Assembly: GCA_005790965.1 (NCBI GenBank)
Contig: SXTL01000098.1
Location: forward strand, 1-9,423
DNA length: 9,423 nt
Direction of reading: 5' to 3'
DNA from: Burkholderiales bacterium
Lineage (GTDB): Bacteria > Pseudomonadota > Gammaproteobacteria > Burkholderiales > Thiobacillaceae
Position 1 is the stretch's first letter, and each line of letters begins with the position of its first letter. Made by a program: the position numbers and the translations under genes. The notes below the pieces were generated by a model, which made no database searches, had not been told where the DNA came from, and saw only the letters and a program-made list of their open reading frames with translations. Shown here piece by piece: positions 7,439-9,423 of the stretch.

Positions 7439-9423
7439 ATGTCTGCGATGCGCCCCTCCCTGCCGCTCCCAAGCCACCTGCTTTACACGGTGGGCAGTGG
7501 CTTTCTGCTCTCTTTATTCCTCATCATCGCGATGAGTCTCACCGGTCTCGGGGCATTAGAAGAGAATAACCAGCGTCTGGCCCGCATCACCGACGAAGTC
7601 ATTGAAAAAACCCACCATGCCAATCTGATGCGCGACACCCTGCGCGACCGGGCTTTGACCATGCACGACATCTTCGTCACCCGGGAAGCGTTTACCCGTG
7701 AACAGTTAGTGCAGCACTTTTACCAGTTGGGCGGCGTCTATCTTTCACTCCGCCCCAAGCTGGAGGCCTATCCGCTTAACGCCGAAGAAAAGGCCATTCT
7801 TGCGCGGCTCGATCGACTCACCCTAGAAAACCAGCCGCTGATGATCAAGATCATCAATCTCGCCGTCGAGAATCAGGAAAAAAAGGCACTCTACCTCCTG
7901 CAAAATGAGGAGATGCATCGGCAAAGAGTCCTAGTTGCCACACTCGATGAGCTCATCCAAGCCCAACAGCAGATTGCCCATCAGGCCACCCTGGAAGCGG
8001 AACAAACCTATACGAACACCCGCAACCTGATGCTTATTCTCGGACTCATGGCGCTACTGCTGGCCATCTTCATTGGCAGCGTGATCCTGAAACGGGTCCA
8101 ACGCCTGGCCTCAGAGACCGAACGGGCACGCAACCGCTACCAGACCCTGTTTGAAACCAACACCGAAGGCATTGTCATCCTCGGGAAAAACGGCTTTATC
8201 GGCTGTAACCAGGCCGCCCTCGATATGTTTGCTTACCCGAACGAGGCCGACTTTCTCGCCCAGCTACCCGAAAATCTTGGCACCAATCCGCAACCTGACG
8301 GCCGCCCGGCGACCGAGGTCGTGGCCGAGGCCACCAACACGGCCTTTGCCCAAGGCCATGCCTTCATGGACTGGGAAGCCCGGCGTAATGATGGCAGTCA
8401 CTTTCCGGCCGCTATCGCACTCCACGCCATGCGCTTCGAAGGTGAGCCAACCCTGCAAGCCATCGTTCGTGACCTGACCCGCGAGAAGGAGGCCGAGCGT
8501 ACCCTGCACGCCGCCCACACCGCAGCACTCGCCGCCGCCACCCTGAAGACCCAGTTCATCGCCAATATCAGCCATGAGATTCGTACGCCGATGAATGGTG
8601 TCCTGGGGATGACCGACCTCCTTCAGCGCCAACCACTGAGTCCGGAACAAGCCGGCTATGTCCGCGCCATCCATGATTCTGCGCAAACCCTCCTAAGCGT
8701 CCTGAACGACCTCCTTGATTTTTCCAAGCTGGCCGCTGGACGGATGACCATTGAACAAGTCGCCTTCGATCTGCCCACCCTGCTAACCTCGGTCAGCCAA
8801 CTGCCGCAACACCGTGCCGAAACGACCGGCCTGCAATTTCACCTCCGTCTGCCCGACAACCTGCCGCATTGGGTTACGGGTGATCCGCTCCGCCTGCGCC
8901 AGATCCTCACCAACCTGCTCGACAACGCCATCAAATTTACCAAGCAAGGCTCGATTACCCTCGCGGTCGAATATCCCCATCCTGATCAGCACCCGCAAAA
9001 CCTGCACTTTTCTGTTACAGACACCGGCATTGGCATCCCGGAGGCGGTGCGCAACGCCATTTTTGACGCCTTTATCCAGGCCGATGGCTCCGTCAGTCGG
9101 CATTTTGGCGGCACCGGCCTAGGCCTGACCATTTGCCGCGAACTTGCCGAACGCATGGGCGGCCGCCTCTGGCTTCAAGAAGCCCTCCCCGGCGCCGCAG
9201 CCTCAGCCGGAAGTTGTTTCCATCTTGATCTTCCGCTCGAGCCAGCCTCACCCGTCGATATTGCGGCCGACCTCTCTGAGCCGCACCGCTTTGAAAGCCC
9301 CTTGGACCAGTTCAACGGGGCACGCATCCTGGTTGCCGAAGATCACCCCGTCAACCAACTCCTGATCCGCGAAATGCTTGTCCAACTAGGCACAACGCCT
9401 ACCCTGGCCAGCGATGGACGAGC
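7439..9423 (+). CDS. Membrane-bound hybrid sensor histidine kinase with PAS domain (3' end outside window)
   Basis: Translating the frame from 7439 gives 661 open codons to the window edge. A first membrane segment spans about residues 14-40, then a mostly helical sensor region of about 155 residues (41-195), then a second membrane segment (about 197-218). A PAS domain follows (about 233-350, from RYQTLFETNTEGIVIL). HisKA contains the H-box FIANISHEIRTPMNGVLG with phospho-acceptor H379. The ATPase domain shows the N-box LLDNAIKFT (N496), DTGIG (528-532) and FGGTGLGL (556-563). After a linker, a receiver domain begins ARILVAEDHPVNQ with acidic residues E634-D635; its phospho-acceptor Asp lies beyond the window. 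The signal sensed is unknown: the sensor region resembles helical-bundle chemoreceptor-type sensors only in general character. The start is fixed by an in-frame TAA at 7424; ATG 7448 is an alternative. A functional link to feoAB is unproven. Confidence 0.93.
   Translation, partial: MSAMRPSLPLPSHLLYTVGSGFLLSLFLIIAMSLTGLGALEENNQRLARITDEVIEKTHHANLMRDTLRDRALTMHDIFVTREAFTREQLVQHFYQLGGVYLSLRPKLEAYPLNAEEKAILARLDRLTLENQPLMIKIINLAVENQEKKALYLLQNEEMHRQRVLVATLDELIQAQQQIAHQATLEAEQTYTNTRNLMLILGLMALLLAIFIGSVILKRVQRLASETERARNRYQTLFETNTEGIVILGKNGFIGCNQAALDMFAYPNEADFLAQLPENLGTNPQPDGRPATEVVAEATNTAFAQGHAFMDWEARRNDGSHFPAAIALHAMRFEGEPTLQAIVRDLTREKEAERTLHAAHTAALAAATLKTQFIANISHEIRTPMNGVLGMTDLLQRQPLSPEQAGYVRAIHDSAQTLLSVLNDLLDFSKLAAGRMTIEQVAFDLPTLLTSVSQLPQHRAETTGLQFHLRLPDNLPHWVTGDPLRLRQILTNLLDNAIKFTKQGSITLAVEYPHPDQHPQNLHFSVTDTGIGIPEAVRNAIFDAFIQADGSVSRHFGGTGLGLTICRELAERMGGRLWLQEALPGAAASAGSCFHLDLPLEPASPVDIAADLSEPHRFESPLDQFNGARILVAEDHPVNQLLIREMLVQLGTTPTLASDGR

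Noticed and set aside
8264..8686. Minus-strand 140-codon open frame inside the sensor kinase
   Set aside because: It is antisense to the PAS and HisKA coding sequence, which is clearly the real gene.

Overview
The window looks like chromosomal, housekeeping DNA of a Gram-negative proteobacterium, with a beta- or gammaproteobacterium most likely. The reasons are a moderately high GC content (my estimate, about 58-60%), the gene order serC-pheA-hisC-tyrA with a fused chorismate mutase/prephenate dehydratase, a UbiB-family protein, and a Fur-type feoAB promoter. Genus cannot be read from the sequence. I see no mobile element, CRISPR array, tRNA or rRNA.

Region 1 (1-3390, minus strand) is a tightly packed aromatic amino acid operon. 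It reads serC -> pheA -> hisC -> tyrA in the direction of transcription. serC and pheA overlap by 8 nt, hisC and tyrA overlap by 4 nt (ATGA), and only 9 nt separate pheA from hisC. The window cuts off all but the first 37 codons of tyrA. PheA makes phenylpyruvate from chorismate, TyrA oxidises prephenate, the HisC-family aminotransferase can transaminate histidinol-phosphate or aromatic keto acids, and SerC makes phosphoserine. Region 2 (3450-5129, minus strand) is a complete UbiB/ABC1-family atypical kinase gene lying 59 nt upstream of serC, possibly co-transcribed with it.

Region 3 (5130-5268) is the divergent intergenic space. On the plus strand it carries a strong sigma70-like promoter (TTGATA, 16 nt, TATAAT) overlapped by a Fur-box-like element. 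Region 4 (5269-7332, plus strand) is feoA-feoB, the ferrous iron uptake system. The predicted transcription start sits within about 3 nt of the only plausible feoA ATG, so feoA may be read from a leaderless mRNA. FeoB is compact at 598 aa.

Region 5 (7333-7438) is a short C-rich, G-poor spacer with a 10-bp tandem repeat. Region 6 (7439 to the window end, plus strand) is an open-ended gene for a membrane-bound hybrid sensor histidine kinase (two membrane segments, PAS, HisKA, HATPase, start of a receiver domain). Its reading frame is open from an ATG just after an in-frame stop and runs off the window.

The most useful second looks are the leaderless/Fur architecture at feoA, the altered ESRP-like motif in the PheA ACT domain, a possible ancestral frameshift at the hisC start, and the compact FeoB. 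I found no convincing evidence of a wholly new biological system here.
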